64,000 nucleotides of DNA, taken from NCBI RefSeq assembly GCF_024159265.1, contig NZ_JAMYWY010000001.1, positions 4,464,001 through 4,528,000 on the forward strand, given 5' to 3'. Under the pieces are notes generated by a model that saw only the letters and a program-made list of their open reading frames with translations, made no database searches and was not told the DNA's origin. Positions 34,405 to 42,850 of the stretch are shown piece by piece; within the stretch, counting starts at the first letter, position 1; each line of letters begins with the position of its first letter. The translations under genes and the position numbers were made by a program. This stretch comes from Paenibacillus sp. 1781tsa1 (GTDB lineage Bacteria; Bacillota; Bacilli; Paenibacillales; Paenibacillaceae).

Positions 34405-35022
34405 CTACTGTGACCATGCAAAGCCAACAAGTTCTTCCACTTCGGCTCTAAAGCGGCTTGTCCATACATTCTGTTGACTTAAAAGCATCATTATAGGTTG
34501 ATGGGCATGTGGTTGCTGTCGCATCTGTGACGCAATGGGTACATAACGATCTTCTCGACCTCGCAGCATATTAAACAACAGTTCATGCGCAAGCGGCATC
34601 AGTCGCAGGGTATATGAACCCACTTGTGCTACTGGTGCATGCGGAGCAAGTACATGTTCAATCTCAATACGGTACCAACTTTTGCGAGCCCATATTTCGA
34701 AGCCACCAACCAGTTCCAGCGCACATTCACCAACCTGATAGTGGCTTAGCAGAGAAGCATAAGGTCCTGTTTTATCCACTGTAGGCTCGTCAAGCATTTC
34801 CCCTGGAGCACTACGGTGAAGTTCCTTAGCAGCAGCAACATCCGCATAAATATCAATATCTCTGGGAGCCTGTTGCAACTCTACTCCCTGAAGCAGCAAA
34901 CCACAGCTTCCTCCAAGCAACCATGTCTGTGGCTGTGTGTTCCAGGCTTTGGCCGTTTCCAGCAAAGCCGCGTGTAATTCCGGATAACGCTCTGTCCGAC
35001 CCTCCGTATCATGCGGCCCCAT
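34405..35022 (-). CDS. Nucleotidyltransferase-fold protein
   Basis: About 205 residues. WLLGGSCGLLLQG followed by APRDIDIYAD has the G-S and D-x-D pattern of the polymerase-beta nucleotidyltransferase superfamily. The protein is too small for a tRNA nucleotidyltransferase. Substrate unknown. It is in an operon with the ferredoxin gene, but no functional link is evident. Confidence 0.75.
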   Translation of the reverse strand: MGPHDTEGRTERYPELHAALLETAKAWNTQPQTWLLGGSCGLLLQGVELQQAPRDIDIYADVAAAKELHRSAPGEMLDEPTVDKTGPYASLLSHYQVGECALELVGGFEIWARKSWYRIEIEHVLAPHAPVAQVGSYTLRLMPLAHELLFNMLRGREDRYVPIASQMRQQPHAHQPIMMLLSQQNVWTSRFRAEVEELVGFAWSQ

Positions 35023-35104
35023 AGGCTCACACTCCCCTCATCCGTGTTCATTGTGTCAGTTCTTATGATGTGCTTATGCGGATGTAAACTTCAGGCATAG
35101 GAAA

Positions 35105-35284
35105 TCAGGTCAGAGAAGCGATTCCACCGAAAAAGCCAATCAGCATAATCAAAAATGCAATTAAGGAAAGAATCCCCCGTACAATACCTTTTGTTTTGGC
35201 ACGAGCAAACGTAATCAGGAATACAGATAGTCCCATAATGAGGATGGCGACCAATGACAGCCACATCTTGTCCATTGCGCTCAT
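35105..35284 (-). CDS. yphE: YphE-like DUF2768 small membrane protein
   Basis: A 59-residue protein beginning MSAMDKMWLSLVAILIMG, with two membrane helices (about 8-27 and 35-56) and a basic turn (RAKTKG) between. It matches the DUF2768/YphE family and the spoIVA-yphF-yphE-gpsA order. A longer open frame in another phase covers the same DNA, but only this frame gives a hydrophobic protein of the family type. GGGGAGA is 12 nt upstream. Confidence 0.8.
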   Translation of the reverse strand: MSAMDKMWLSLVAILIMGLSVFLITFARAKTKGIVRGILSLIAFLIMLIGFFGGIASLT

Positions 35285-35372
35285 AATCCAGCAGTCTCCC
35301 CTTCAGTCCGATATTCATCACTGACACTGTGACAATTGCAACCATTATAACACGAAATTCAGCTCAACTTTC

Positions 35373-35425
35373 CAAAAAAAAGACAAAAAAGCAAGCCGAC
35401 AGGAGCCGACTCGTCTTTTTGTCTT
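35373..35425 (-). terminator. Intrinsic terminator after spoVIF
   Basis: AAGACAAAAAG and CTTTTTTGTCTT bracket a GTCGG-containing hairpin, and an extended T-run follows on the minus strand. A separate perfect hairpin (GATCACGCCTGC/GCAGGTGATC) lies between it and the stop codon. Confidence 0.7.
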
Positions 35426-35457
35426 ACTGGATCACCTGCACAAGCAGGCGTGATCTA

Positions 35458-35733
35458 TTATTTTTTCATCATCATTTTCATTAACGATTCCATACTGCTC
35501 GGATTCAATCCGCTTTTCTTGACCGCACTCACAATATCCTTAACCGTATCCTCAGATACCGGAACTTTCGCCATGGCGGATACTTGTTTGATCAATTGGC
35601 GCAACTGAGCTTCATTTTGAATCGTCGTTGGTTTCACCGTGCTTGCCAATTTCTTGACGGCACCTTCTGTGATCGTTTTACCCGTTTTCTTGTTGATTGC
35701 ATTCAGCGCATCTTTGGAAATGTTGTTACCCAT
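35458..35733 (-). CDS. spoVIF: Stage VI sporulation protein F (SpoVIF)
   Basis: A small (91-residue) mother-cell coat-assembly protein. LRQLIKQVSAMAKVPVSEDTVKDIVSAVKKSGL and the methionine-rich C-terminus MESLMKMMMKK match the SpoVIF family. ATG at 35733 has GGAGGGGAGA upstream; the frame extends seven codons further. Confidence 0.85.
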   Translation of the reverse strand: MGNNISKDALNAINKKTGKTITEGAVKKLASTVKPTTIQNEAQLRQLIKQVSAMAKVPVSEDTVKDIVSAVKKSGLNPSSMESLMKMMMKK

Positions 35734-35835
35734 TCGTCTCCCCTCCTCCGGCAATACTCATGTGTATAGTATGAGTCCGCAACAGAAAAGGTGAATAAGC
35801 TTCTCATTTCACAAATAGGTTTAGGCTGATTACAA

Positions 35836-36876
35836 TCAGGAATGCCATTGCTCCCAGGTTTCAAGCTTCATGACTTCCATTTCAGTCTTCGGGTCACGTC
35901 CCATCAAGGCTTCAACTGCATCACGCGGCTGTCTCTCCTGGAATAAAACATGATACAGCTGATCCGCAATCGGCATTTGCACACCGTATTTTTGCGAGAT
36001 GAAATAGGCAGCTTGTGTAGTTCGAATGCCTTCTACCACCATGCCCATGGACTTCAGAACATCATCCAGCTTCTGTCCCTGGCCCAACATCGAACCTGCT
36101 CTCCAGTTCCGGCTATGCTGACTTGTAGCCGTTACAACCAGATCTCCGATTCCGGCAAGTCCCGAAAACGTTAGCGGATTCGCTCCCATCTCTACACCAA
36201 TACGTGTGATCTCTGCCAGACCACGTGTTAGCAAGGCAGCCTTGGCATTATCACCAAATTGAAGACCATCGGACATACCTGCACCAAGAGCAATAATGTT
36301 TTTGAATGCGCCTGCCAGCTCAACACCGAGCATATCCCGATTCGTGTAAACCCGGAAATAGGCATTCATAAACAAAGCTTGAGCAGCCTCCGCAGATGAC
36401 TTATCCAATGAAGCTACAACCACAGTAGTCGGACAACGCTTCACCACTTCTTCCGCATGGCTTGGGCCAGAAAGAACAACAACACGGCCTTCTTCACATT
36501 CAAGTTCTTCTGAAATGACTGTAGACATCCGTTTGAGGCTTTCTGTCTCAAAACCTTTGGTTGCATGAATGACTAACATCTCAGGCTTATAATAAGCCTT
36601 AAGCTGGTTCGTAACTGCACGCATGGCTGAAGAAGGCGCAACAATTAACACAGCTATAGCGCCTTCCACCGCAGCTTCCATATCACTTGTTGCCTGAATA
36701 CGTGGTGAAAGCTCCGCATCCGGAAGATAGCGAGTATTGGTGTGCTTGCTATTGATTTCGTTAGCCTGGTCTTCACCACGTGTCCACATCATCACGTCCA
36801 ACTGATTGGCGGCAAGTACACTGGCCAGAGCCGTTCCCCAGCTCCCAGCGACCAGAACAGCAACTTTTTTAGACAA
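35836..36876 (-). CDS. gpsA: Glycerol-3-phosphate dehydrogenase [NAD(P)+] GpsA
   Basis: Makes sn-glycerol 3-phosphate for phospholipids. KKVAVLVAGSWGTALASVLA is the nucleotide-binding start, with valine in place of the first glycine of the usual GAGSWG. VIHATKGFE, GPSHAEEV, GAFKNIIALGAGM and the catalytic-lysine region are intact. A TTG start at 36876 with GGAGGGGG upstream is preferred to the longer frame. It overlaps plsY by 8 bp, a logical pair because PlsY uses its product. Confidence 0.95.
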   Translation of the reverse strand: MSKKVAVLVAGSWGTALASVLAANQLDVMMWTRGEDQANEINSKHTNTRYLPDAELSPRIQATSDMEAAVEGAIAVLIVAPSSAMRAVTNQLKAYYKPEMLVIHATKGFETESLKRMSTVISEELECEEGRVVVLSGPSHAEEVVKRCPTTVVVASLDKSSAEAAQALFMNAYFRVYTNRDMLGVELAGAFKNIIALGAGMSDGLQFGDNAKAALLTRGLAEITRIGVEMGANPLTFSGLAGIGDLVVTATSQHSRNWRAGSMLGQGQKLDDVLKSMGMVVEGIRTTQAAYFISQKYGVQMPIADQLYHVLFQERQPRDAVEALMGRDPKTEMEVMKLETWEQWHS

Positions 36877-37492
36877 CTCGTTTACCCCCTCCAGGGTTTT
36901 TCGATCCCAATTTATTTTCCTGTCCTTTGGCGAGCTTCGCAATATTGGTACGATGTCTCCAGAACGCAAACAGACAAATAATTAGACTCCCCCAGAAGAT
37001 ATTCATTGAATATCCGGGTAATACCAGGATAAAGATCGGTGTAAATGCTACAAAAATCAGCGACCCCAATGAAACATATCGGGTCAATACAATAGACAGA
37101 ATAGCGATCACCCCAGCACATAACGCAGGTAGGAAAGCAAGACTCACCAGAACGCCAATGGCCGTGGCAATCCCTTTTCCTCCACGAAAATGGAAGTAAA
37201 GAGGCCAGTTATGTCCTGCAATGGCTGCTATACCACTGAGTGCAGGAATCCAGGCAGAACCGTCACTCAGCCAGATTCCAATCCATACAGCTGCAACACC
37301 CTTAAGTACATCAAGTAACAGAACAGCGATTGCCGGTCCTTTACCCAAAATACGCAACGTATTGGTAGCTCCTGCGTTTCCGCTTCCGTGCTGACGAATA
37401 TCGATCCCCCGTATCGCTTTTGCAAGGAGGACACTAAAGCTGATCGAACCGAGCAGATAACTCAGCACAATCGCTGCGATTTGTAAAATCAC
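36869..37492 (-). CDS. plsY: Glycerol-3-phosphate acyltransferase PlsY
   Basis: Acyl-phosphate:glycerol-3-phosphate acyltransferase, the first step of phospholipid synthesis. The 207 residues have about five helices and the motifs GSGNAGATNTLRILG, GHNWPLYFHFRGGKGIATAIGVL and HRTNIAKLAKGQENK. Overlaps gpsA by 8 bp. Confidence 0.96.
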   Translation of the reverse strand: MILQIAAIVLSYLLGSISFSVLLAKAIRGIDIRQHGSGNAGATNTLRILGKGPAIAVLLLDVLKGVAAVWIGIWLSDGSAWIPALSGIAAIAGHNWPLYFHFRGGKGIATAIGVLVSLAFLPALCAGVIAILSIVLTRYVSLGSLIFVAFTPIFILVLPGYSMNIFWGSLIICLFAFWRHRTNIAKLAKGQENKLGSKNPGGGKRVV

Positions 37493-37503
37493 ACACTTCT
37501 CCC

Positions 37504-38826
37504 CTAACCTTCGTCGGACTTCCTCCGAGTAAATATACGGATTGGTGTACCTTCAAAGTTAAACGCTGCACGGATTTTGTTCTCCAGATAGCGCTCGTAT
37601 GAGAAGTGCATCAATTCCGGATCGTTCACAAAAACAACCATGGTCGGTGGCTTAACGGCAACCTGAGTCACATAGTTGATTCTCATTCTCCGTCCTTTAT
37701 CTGTTGGCGGAGGGTTAATAGCTACCGCATCCGATACGACATCGTTAAGCAGATGCGTCTGAACACGCAACGAGTGTTGTTCAGCTACATGTTTTACAAC
37801 CGGCAATAATTTTTGTAAGCGTTGTTTTGTCAGGGCTGACAAAAATACGACTGGAGCATACGTCATAAACAGGAAGTGATCCCGAATTTTCGTCTCAAAC
37901 TCTTTCATCGTTTTGTCATGCTTCTCAACTACATCCCATTTGTTCACGACAAACAAAGACGCCTTGCCCGCTTCAAATGCATATCCAGCAATATGCTTGT
38001 CCTGCTCAATAATGCCTTCTTCACCATTAATGACAATCAGAACGACATCCGCACGCTCGATCGCACGCATAGCACGCATTACACTGTATTTCTCAGTTGT
38101 TTCATATACTTTACCACGCTTACGCATACCTGCTGTATCAATCAGCACGTAACGTTGGCCGTCTTTTTCAAAAGGTGTATCAATCGCATCCCGGGTCGTT
38201 CCAGCCACATCACTTACAATGACACGCTCTTCCCCCAGAATAGCGTTCACCAGTGAAGATTTACCCACATTAGGACGTCCGATCAGAGCTACACGAATGA
38301 CATCTTCATCGTAAGTCTCTTCCTCAAGTTCTGGCAACTTCTCCACAATAGCATCAAGCAAATCACCTACACCTGTACCGTGACTTCCGGATACGCCGAT
38401 GGGATCACCGAAACCGAATCCATAAAACTCATAAATGAGCTCACTTCGTCCGATATTATCCACTTTGTTAACAGCTACAACAATAGGCTTGCCTGAGCGG
38501 TAGAGCATCTCTGCTACCTCTTCATCCGATTGCGTAATACCTGCTTTTGCATCACACATGAATACAATAACGTCCGCTTCTTCAATAGCGAGCTCTGCTT
38601 GCATCCGAATCGATTTTAAGATGACATCTTCACCATCAATTTCGATACCACCTGTATCAATGATACTAAATGGTTTACCGTTCCATTCACCGATTCCATA
38701 TATACGGTCACGGGTAATGCCCGGCTTGTCTTCCACAATGGCCAGTCTGTCGCCGATGATCCGATTGAAAATGGTGGATTTACCCACGTTCGGTCGTCCG
38801 ACAATTGCCACAACGGGTCTTGCCAT
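37504..38826 (-). CDS. der: Ribosome-assembly GTPase Der (EngA)
   Basis: An essential GTPase for 50S assembly, with two G domains in tandem. The first has GRPNVGKST (about 8-16), DTGG and NKVD. The second has GRPNVGKSS, DTAGMRKRGK and NKWD. A C-terminal KH-like domain follows. The ATG at 38826 (MARPVVAIVG) has AGGAGGAG upstream. Length 440 is normal. Confidence 0.98.
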   Translation of the reverse strand: MARPVVAIVGRPNVGKSTIFNRIIGDRLAIVEDKPGITRDRIYGIGEWNGKPFSIIDTGGIEIDGEDVILKSIRMQAELAIEEADVIVFMCDAKAGITQSDEEVAEMLYRSGKPIVVAVNKVDNIGRSELIYEFYGFGFGDPIGVSGSHGTGVGDLLDAIVEKLPELEEETYDEDVIRVALIGRPNVGKSSLVNAILGEERVIVSDVAGTTRDAIDTPFEKDGQRYVLIDTAGMRKRGKVYETTEKYSVMRAMRAIERADVVLIVINGEEGIIEQDKHIAGYAFEAGKASLFVVNKWDVVEKHDKTMKEFETKIRDHFLFMTYAPVVFLSALTKQRLQKLLPVVKHVAEQHSLRVQTHLLNDVVSDAVAINPPPTDKGRRMRINYVTQVAVKPPTMVVFVNDPELMHFSYERYLENKIRAAFNFEGTPIRIFTRRKSDEG

Positions 38827-38913
38827 ACAGTCCACTCCTCCTGTCCATACTTACGATAATCATCATAGCAAAAAAGATAAGTCTTGGCTAACGTTTCATG
38901 CCAAATTACTTGC

Positions 38914-38952
38914 AATAAAAACAATCGGCGAACCCGCCTGGGGCTCGCCGAT
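38914..38952 (-). terminator. Intrinsic terminator after the S1-domain gene
   Basis: ATCGGCGAGCCC and GCGGGTTCGCCGAT pair around a CAG turn, followed by TGTTTTTATT on the minus strand. Confidence 0.85.
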
Positions 38953-39011
38953 CTTGCTTTTATTATTCAGCAAAATATGCAGTATATAACTTAGAACCAT
39001 GCATTGTTAAC

Positions 39012-40226
39012 TTATTTGAATTTGCTGAGTTTGTCACCAAACAGTTCGCCGAGCGTAGTGCTCATACCTTGATTGTTCAAGGAAACGTTTGGATTGTTGA
39101 TTTCTTCACGTGGAGCGTTGTTTCTTGCTGGACGCTCTGATTTTTGTGGTTGAGCAGGAGCTTCTTCTGTTTCTTTGATGCTCAAGCTTACACGTTGCTC
39201 AGAAGGGTTCATGTCCAAGATTTTAACTTGAACTTCTTGTCCTTCTTTCAGCACTTCATGAGGAGTGCCGATGTGTTTGTGGGAGATTTGCGAAATATGC
39301 ACAAGTCCCTCAACACCAGGAGCGATTTCAACAAATGCACCGAAGTCGACCAGACGTTTTACAACACCTGTTACGATATCGCTGGAATTGAATTTTTCGC
39401 TTGCAGTTTCCCAAGGACCTGGTTGAACTGCTTTCATGCTCAGGCTGATTTTGCCTTTTTCAGGGTCAACTTTCAGCACTTTCACACTAACTTTGTCGCC
39501 TTCAGACAGAACGTCGGATGGTTTTTCAACGTGTGTCCAAGCCAGCTCGGATACGTGAACCAAACCGTCAACTCCGCCCACATCAACAAATGCTCCGAAT
39601 TGAGTCAAACGTTGTACTGTACCTTCGATCACTTGACCTTCTTGCAAACCAGCCATAACCGTTGCTTTGTTTGCTTCGAATTCTTGTTCCAGTACGTCTT
39701 TTTGGGAAAGGATCACTTTGTTGTTCTCACGGTCGATCTCTTTCACTTTAACACGCAGTGTGCGTCCTTTGTAGTCGCTGAAGTCTTCAACGAAATGGCG
39801 TTCAACCATGGATGCCGGGATAAATCCACGTACGCCCACGTCTGCTACCAGACCACCTTTAACAACATCACCTACAACAACTTCGAATACGTCTTGGTCT
39901 TCAAAATGCTTTTGCAATTGATCCCAAGCGTTTTCGCTGTCGATTGCACGTTTGGACAGAACGAGTTTTTCTTTCTCGTCGTCGATGCTAAGAACTTTAG
40001 CTTCAACTTCTTGTCCAACTTCTACTGCATCAGACGCGCTGTCCACATGTAATGAAGACAGTTCACGAATTGGAATGACACCGTCATATTTATATCCAAT
40101 GCTCACATAGGCTTGGTTATCTTCCAATTTGACGATGGTTCCTTTTACGGTATCTCCTTTTTTCAAGGAAACGAATTGATCCAACTCATCTTGGGTTGCT
40201 TCTTGATTTTTCATTTCTTCCGACAT
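39012..40226 (-). CDS. rpsA: S1-domain protein (YpfD, ribosomal protein S1 homologue)
   Basis: An RNA-binding protein of 404 residues with four S1 domains (about 17-85, 102-168, 188-257, 273-342). They are seen as repeated GDTVKGTIVKLEDNQAYV, GDVVKGGLVADVGVRGF, VQRLTQFGAFVDVGGVDGLVH and VKRLVDFGAFVEIAPGVEGLVH. Bacillales have this four-domain form rather than the six-domain S1 of enterics. ATG at 40226 with GAGGAGGG upstream. Confidence 0.95.
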   Translation of the reverse strand: MSEEMKNQEATQDELDQFVSLKKGDTVKGTIVKLEDNQAYVSIGYKYDGVIPIRELSSLHVDSASDAVEVGQEVEAKVLSIDDEKEKLVLSKRAIDSENAWDQLQKHFEDQDVFEVVVGDVVKGGLVADVGVRGFIPASMVERHFVEDFSDYKGRTLRVKVKEIDRENNKVILSQKDVLEQEFEANKATVMAGLQEGQVIEGTVQRLTQFGAFVDVGGVDGLVHVSELAWTHVEKPSDVLSEGDKVSVKVLKVDPEKGKISLSMKAVQPGPWETASEKFNSSDIVTGVVKRLVDFGAFVEIAPGVEGLVHISQISHKHIGTPHEVLKEGQEVQVKILDMNPSEQRVSLSIKETEEAPAQPQKSERPARNNAPREEINNPNVSLNNQGMSTTLGELFGDKLSKFK

Positions 40227-40368
40227 GTCAAATACCCTCCTCAATTCAAAAACCCCATTATATTCAAACCTGCCTGTAGCAGAGTTCAAAACACTTTCAT
40301 CACTGAGTACTCAAGCTTTAGTCTCCCTCAAAAATATGGAAACATGCACTCAGCTACCGACGAAGCCA

Positions 40369-40956
40369 TTACTTGCTTGGCACGCCCGTTTGCACCATTT
40401 CGTTAATCTTGGACATAATCTTTTCAGTCGCCTTCTCCAGAGCTTCTCCGGAGGGGTCTTCCTTGAACTCGTCCAAACTTACTGGTGCTCCATATACAAC
40501 TTTCATCTTACGAAAAACTTTGTAGTTACCGATAATAGCAGTAGGAATAACTGTAGCGCCACTACGGAGAGCAAAACTCGCTGCTCCTTTTTTGCCGATA
40601 CCTCCATCATTGTGACGGCTCCCCGAGGGGAAGATCCCAAGCACTTGACCATCACGCAAAATATTGAGTGAGGTTTTGATGGATTCCTTGCTCACACCTC
40701 CACGTTTAACGGGGAAAGCGCCTACGGCTTTAATAATTCGGCCGAGTACCGGAATTTCAAACAATTCGCTTTTGGCCATGAAACGCACCTGACGGCGAAT
40801 TTTGATACCAACAGTTGGAGGATCGAAGTTACTAATATGATTGGAACATAAAAGTACGCCGCCTTCTTTCGGAATATTCTCCCGTCCAACGGCCTCCAAG
40901 CGGAAAAGAATGGTGTAAATGATCCGCAGTAATGTGCTGCAAAATGTGTAAATCAT
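40369..40956 (-). CDS. plsC: 1-Acyl-sn-glycerol-3-phosphate acyltransferase PlsC
   Basis: Adds the second acyl chain to lysophosphatidic acid. The H-x4-D motif is NHISNFD, and FPSGSR is the glycerophosphate-binding block. One N-terminal membrane segment. The ATG overlaps the cmk stop by 4 bp, with GAGGAGAG in the end of cmk. With plsY and gpsA nearby, three lipid-precursor genes cluster here. Confidence 0.93.
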   Translation of the reverse strand: MIYTFCSTLLRIIYTILFRLEAVGRENIPKEGGVLLCSNHISNFDPPTVGIKIRRQVRFMAKSELFEIPVLGRIIKAVGAFPVKRGGVSKESIKTSLNILRDGQVLGIFPSGSRHNDGGIGKKGAASFALRSGATVIPTAIIGNYKVFRKMKVVYGAPVSLDEFKEDPSGEALEKATEKIMSKINEMVQTGVPSK

Positions 40957-41657
40957 AGACCGATCTCTCCTCTGACCATTGTGCAATAAGATACGATTTT
41001 GTCAACCACTTCATGAATGTTCATCTGTGTTGTATCCAGGACGATAGCATCCTCAGCACAACGCAGTGGGGAAATTTCCCGATTCTCATCCAATCTGTCA
41101 CGGGTGGCAATGTCTCGCTCCAGCTGTTGCAACGTCAGTCCTTCAGAGGGGTCCAGTTCTTTGAAGCGGCGAAGCGCACGCTCTTCCACACTGGCAGTCA
41201 TAAAGATTTTCACTTCCGCATCGGGCAATACTGTCGTTCCGATATCGCGTCCATCCATAACGACGCCCTTGCGCAAAGCCATTTGCCGCTGAGTATCCAC
41301 TAATTGCGTACGCAGCCCCTCGATTTGCGCATATCGGGACACGATTCCCGTCACTTCACGGGAGCGGATTTCCGAGGTTACTTCTTCCCCATTACAGAAC
41401 ACTTTCTGTCCGTCGGGATCCGGTTGTAAATCAATGACCAGCTTTTGGGCTTCCTGAAGTACCTGTGTCACTTCTTCTGGCGCAATATCTTTCCGAAGCA
41501 TGTGCAAGGTTACCGCACGGTACATTGCGCCTGTATCGACGTATACATACGCGAGCGCCTCTGCAACCAATCGGGCCACCGTGCTTTTCCCGGCACCGGC
41601 AGGTCCGTCAATTGCAACGTTCATTTTCCCGTTCTCTGATGTGTTCTGGCTTGCCAA
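40953..41657 (-). CDS. cmk: Cytidylate kinase Cmk
   Basis: Phosphorylates CMP and dCMP. MNVAIDGPAGAGKSTVARLVAE carries the P-loop, and VYVDTGAMYRAVT, VVMDGRDIGTTVLPDA and RLDENREISPL are family blocks. The usual start MNVAIDG has only a weak ribosome site. A TTG 11 codons upstream (LASQNTSENGK) has AGGAGG 9 nt before it and is preferred; both are plausible. Confidence 0.94.
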   Translation of the reverse strand: MASQNTSENGKMNVAIDGPAGAGKSTVARLVAEALAYVYVDTGAMYRAVTLHMLRKDIAPEEVTQVLQEAQKLVIDLQPDPDGQKVFCNGEEVTSEIRSREVTGIVSRYAQIEGLRTQLVDTQRQMALRKGVVMDGRDIGTTVLPDAEVKIFMTASVEERALRRFKELDPSEGLTLQQLERDIATRDRLDENREISPLRCAEDAIVLDTTQMNIHEVVDKIVSYCTMVRGEIGL

Positions 41658-41690
41658 CGGGGCATTCCTCCTCAAACGATAAACCTCAAT

Positions 41691-41710
41691 AAAAAAACAG
41701 GCATTGCCTG
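41691..41710 (-). terminator. Short terminator-like hairpin upstream of cmk
   Basis: GCAGGC-AAT-GCCTG followed by T7 on the minus strand, between the YpfB-like gene and cmk. It ends or attenuates the upstream transcript. Confidence 0.65.
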
Positions 41711-41760
41711 CATCGTGAAAATTATACCACACTCTACACATGGATGCAAAAACAGACAAA

Positions 41761-41985
41761 TCAGCGCTGCTCGTACTCATTCACCGTTTGCAATTGAATT
41801 GGCGTTCCTTCCAGACGATCAACTGTGGTCAAATTCTTTTTAAAGCCTGGTACCAACAGCAGTAATTGATACACCACAAGCAGGATCAAAAGGGCTGTAA
41901 TCAGAATCGTAACCCTTCGCTCCATTCGTCTGGAGAAAACATAATAAAGTCGTTCATATCTGCGGGTTGCATGACGATGATTCAT
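41761..41985 (-). CDS. ypfB: YpfB-like small membrane protein
   Basis: A 74-residue protein with a basic N-terminus (RHATRRYERL) and one membrane helix (about 25-45). The position between cmk and ypfA matches ypfB of B. subtilis, a DUF5359-type small protein; the identity is mainly by context. Function unknown. Confidence 0.65.
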   Translation of the reverse strand: MNHRHATRRYERLYYVFSRRMERRVTILITALLILLVVYQLLLLVPGFKKNLTTVDRLEGTPIQLQTVNEYEQR

Positions 41986-42048
41986 GGCAATTCCTCCGTT
42001 TTTTACATTACGGTGCCCGCAGTTCCCTCTATTTATGCCACAACATTC

Positions 42049-42717
42049 CTATTTCGTGCGATAGTCCAGTTGCCGTTCGAAACAAAACTTGATAATTTTC
42101 TGGCGCTCCGAATCTGAGATCTGCACAAATTTCAGCATGCATAGTTGTCTGCCGGTTTCCAGGGTTTTGATCCGCACAACTTCAGCTTCAAAATTCACAT
42201 GTTCAATGATTGAATTCCGGTACGGAACAAGCAACCAGCATTTCAATTTTTGACCTTCAGCTATTGAAAACCCCGCTTCGCCGTAGATGGACAATCCACC
42301 GCCACCGATATCTTCAGTCAATCCAACGGCACGGGTCAGATCTTCACTCTGGATGGCCAATTCGAGGTTTGCATGAACACGAAGAAAGCTACGACGTTGT
42401 ATTTTGGAAATATCGCTCGAAAGAGGTTTACGGATACGAACAAGACGAACCACATCTTCTTCAAATCCTGTAACAAAGGTATTAAAATAATGCCGGACTC
42501 CATCCTCCGTAATATATGAAATAGACAATTCTTCTCCGAAAAAGAGCCTTTTCAGACGGCTGCTTCCTTGTTGCATCGGAACTTCGATCAGAAAACTGCT
42601 TTCATCCATGTCTGCAATGCGTGATTTGTACTCTTTGTGTTCCTCTTTTTCATCTGCAGAAGCAATCTGGATGTATAAAATTTCATTTATTTTAGGAAAC
42701 AAGCTGTTCACCGCCAC
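42049..42717 (-). CDS. ypfA: PilZ-domain flagellar brake protein (YpfA/MotI-like)
   Basis: A cyclic-di-GMP receptor of 222 residues. The N-terminal YcgR-like domain is followed by a PilZ domain from about 105. The RxxxR motif is in QRRSFLRVHANLEL, and DIGGGGLSIYG is the second binding motif. In B. subtilis the homologue (DgrA/MotI) stops flagellar rotation when c-di-GMP is bound. Located between ypfB and ypeB as in Bacillus. Confidence 0.9.
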   Translation of the reverse strand: MAVNSLFPKINEILYIQIASADEKEEHKEYKSRIADMDESSFLIEVPMQQGSSRLKRLFFGEELSISYITEDGVRHYFNTFVTGFEEDVVRLVRIRKPLSSDISKIQRRSFLRVHANLELAIQSEDLTRAVGLTEDIGGGGLSIYGEAGFSIAEGQKLKCWLLVPYRNSIIEHVNFEAEVVRIKTLETGRQLCMLKFVQISDSERQKIIKFCFERQLDYRTK

Positions 42718-42781
42718 TTTATGTATTTATCTTCGTATGTACAAGGACTATTATACCATGACCTTTCTCACATTGAACAAG

Positions 42782-42808
42782 AAAAAAACAGACCACATCG
42801 TGGTCTGC
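42782..42808 (-). terminator. Intrinsic terminator after ypeB
   Basis: CAGACCAC-GAT-GTGGTCTG followed by T7 on the minus strand, 43 bp after the ypeB stop. Confidence 0.85.
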
Positions 42809-42850
42809 CGCAATTATTCGCTCAACTTAAAATTGAGATTATTCATCTTT

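Noticed and set aside
35091..35345. 84-codon minus frame over yphE
   Set aside because: Its protein has no family features. The overlapping 59-codon frame encodes a DUF2768-like two-helix protein.
39144..40052. 302-codon plus frame antisense to the S1-domain gene
   Set aside because: Antisense shadow rich in Phe, Cys and His. The minus frame is a clear four-domain S1 protein.
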